Assembly: GCA_030606465.1 (NCBI GenBank)
Contig: JAUWGL010000061.1
Location: 1 to 5,903 of the forward strand
Length of the DNA stretch: 5,903 nucleotides
Reading direction: 5' to 3'
Source of the DNA: Thermoplasmata archaeon
Lineage (GTDB): Archaea > Thermoplasmatota > E2 > DHVEG-1
Below the pieces are notes generated by a model. The model saw only the letters and a list, made by a program, of their open reading frames with translations. It was not told the DNA's origin and did no database searches. The position numbers were made by a program, and so were the translations under genes. Below, piece after piece: positions 5,442 to 5,903 of the stretch; position 1 is the stretch's first letter, and each line of letters begins with the position of its first letter.

Positions 5442-5903
5442 TTAAACCCCCATTATTATAGTGCTTTTGGTTTTCTCTCCAACTAAAACCTTGTATAATC
5501 TATCAGGTTTATTACCATTTAGTAAAACCGTGTCAACTCCGAGATTTGCTATTTTCTTTATAGTTTCAATTTTTCCTTTCATCCCTCCTGTTACATCTGC
5601 ATGTTTATCTAAAGATGTTGAGAGCTGTTTTAATTTATCTAGTGTAATTGTTTCAATGAATTCTGCATTTTTATCGGTTTTTGGATTTGAAGTATATAAC
5701 CCATCTTCATCAATTACAAATATTGCTTTTTCTGGTTTGAAATATTCTGCAAGTATCTGTATGAGAAGATCACCTGAGCAGATTGAAAAACCAAGTTTTT
5801 TATCAAGTGTTACATCTCCAAAAGTAACTGGTGTGAACCCTTGATTTAGATAATCTTTGAAGATATCGTAATTCATTTTTGTAGGTTTATGATCATCAAG
5901 TTT
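5442..5903 (-). CDS. ipk: Isopentenyl phosphate kinase, C-terminal part (start outside window)
   Basis: The frame stays open to the right edge, adding nine codons (KLDDHKPTK) before the internal Met at 5876, so about 153 C-terminal residues of a protein usually near 250-260 are visible. The enzyme phosphorylates isopentenyl phosphate to IPP with ATP, the last kinase step of the archaeal mevalonate route; it belongs to the amino-acid kinase fold. Supporting motifs (counted from the Met at 5876) are GFTPVTFGDVTLDKKLG (13-29), ICSGDLL (32-38), the ADVTGGMKGK segment near 93-102 and LLNGNKPDRL. The N-terminal lysine/glycine loop and the catalytic His are outside the window. It ends in MGV with TAA 5444-5442, 6 bp before fni. 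It is the first gene visible of the operon; mevalonate kinase is often the next gene upstream in relatives, but this cannot be seen here. Confidence 0.9.
   Translation of the reverse strand, partial: KLDDHKPTKMNYDIFKDYLNQGFTPVTFGDVTLDKKLGFSICSGDLLIQILAEYFKPEKAIFVIDEDGLYTSNPKTDKNAEFIETITLDKLKQLSTSLDKHADVTGGMKGKIETIKKIANLGVDTVLLNGNKPDRLYKVLVGEKTKSTIIMGV

Noticed and set aside
5461..5844. Plus-strand 127-codon open frame opposite the isopentenyl phosphate kinase
   Set aside because: It is fully antisense to a recognisable kinase, and its translation shows no domain.

Overview
The window is a piece of an AT-rich archaeal chromosome. Archaeal markers are a 90-residue translation elongation factor aEF-1beta, an archaeal-type glutamyl-tRNA synthetase, and a run of isoprenoid genes (isopentenyl phosphate kinase, type 2 IPP isomerase, geranylgeranyl diphosphate synthase) that makes the precursor of archaeal ether lipids. 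The gene order and the membrane-anchored tandem winged-helix regulator fit a euryarchaeote in the broad sense, possibly Thermoplasmatota-like. That placement is inference, because no rRNA is present.

Layout. Positions 2-373 (+) hold the 3' end of a very AT-rich gene, perhaps a SAM-dependent methyltransferase. After an intergenic stretch with promoter-like sequence, a small two-gene plus-strand unit follows: a 54-residue double zinc-finger protein (460-624) and aEF-1beta (655-927). It meets, tail to tail with only 2 bp between stop codons, a minus-strand gene (930-1619) for a membrane-anchored protein with two winged-helix DNA-binding domains. The 75-bp gap upstream of that regulator (1620-1694) carries a TATA-like element and a 7-bp perfect inverted repeat that could be an operator.

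From 1695 to the right edge is one compact minus-strand operon, transcribed right to left: isopentenyl phosphate kinase (start outside the window), type 2 IPP isomerase, GGPP synthase and GluRS. Spacings are 6 bp, a 10-bp overlap and 7 bp. The first three enzymes act in sequence: isopentenyl phosphate to IPP, IPP to and from DMAPP, then condensation to GGPP for lipid synthesis. GluRS is a translation gene that travels with this cluster in many euryarchaea.

I see no mobile element, CRISPR array, defence system, tRNA or rRNA. The points most worth a second look are a His-to-Cys replacement in the conserved H-L-N-x-x-Q-E motif of the IPP isomerase, the inverted repeat at the regulator's promoter, the absence of the RNase J gene often found between fni and idsA, and the compositional contrast of the left-edge gene.
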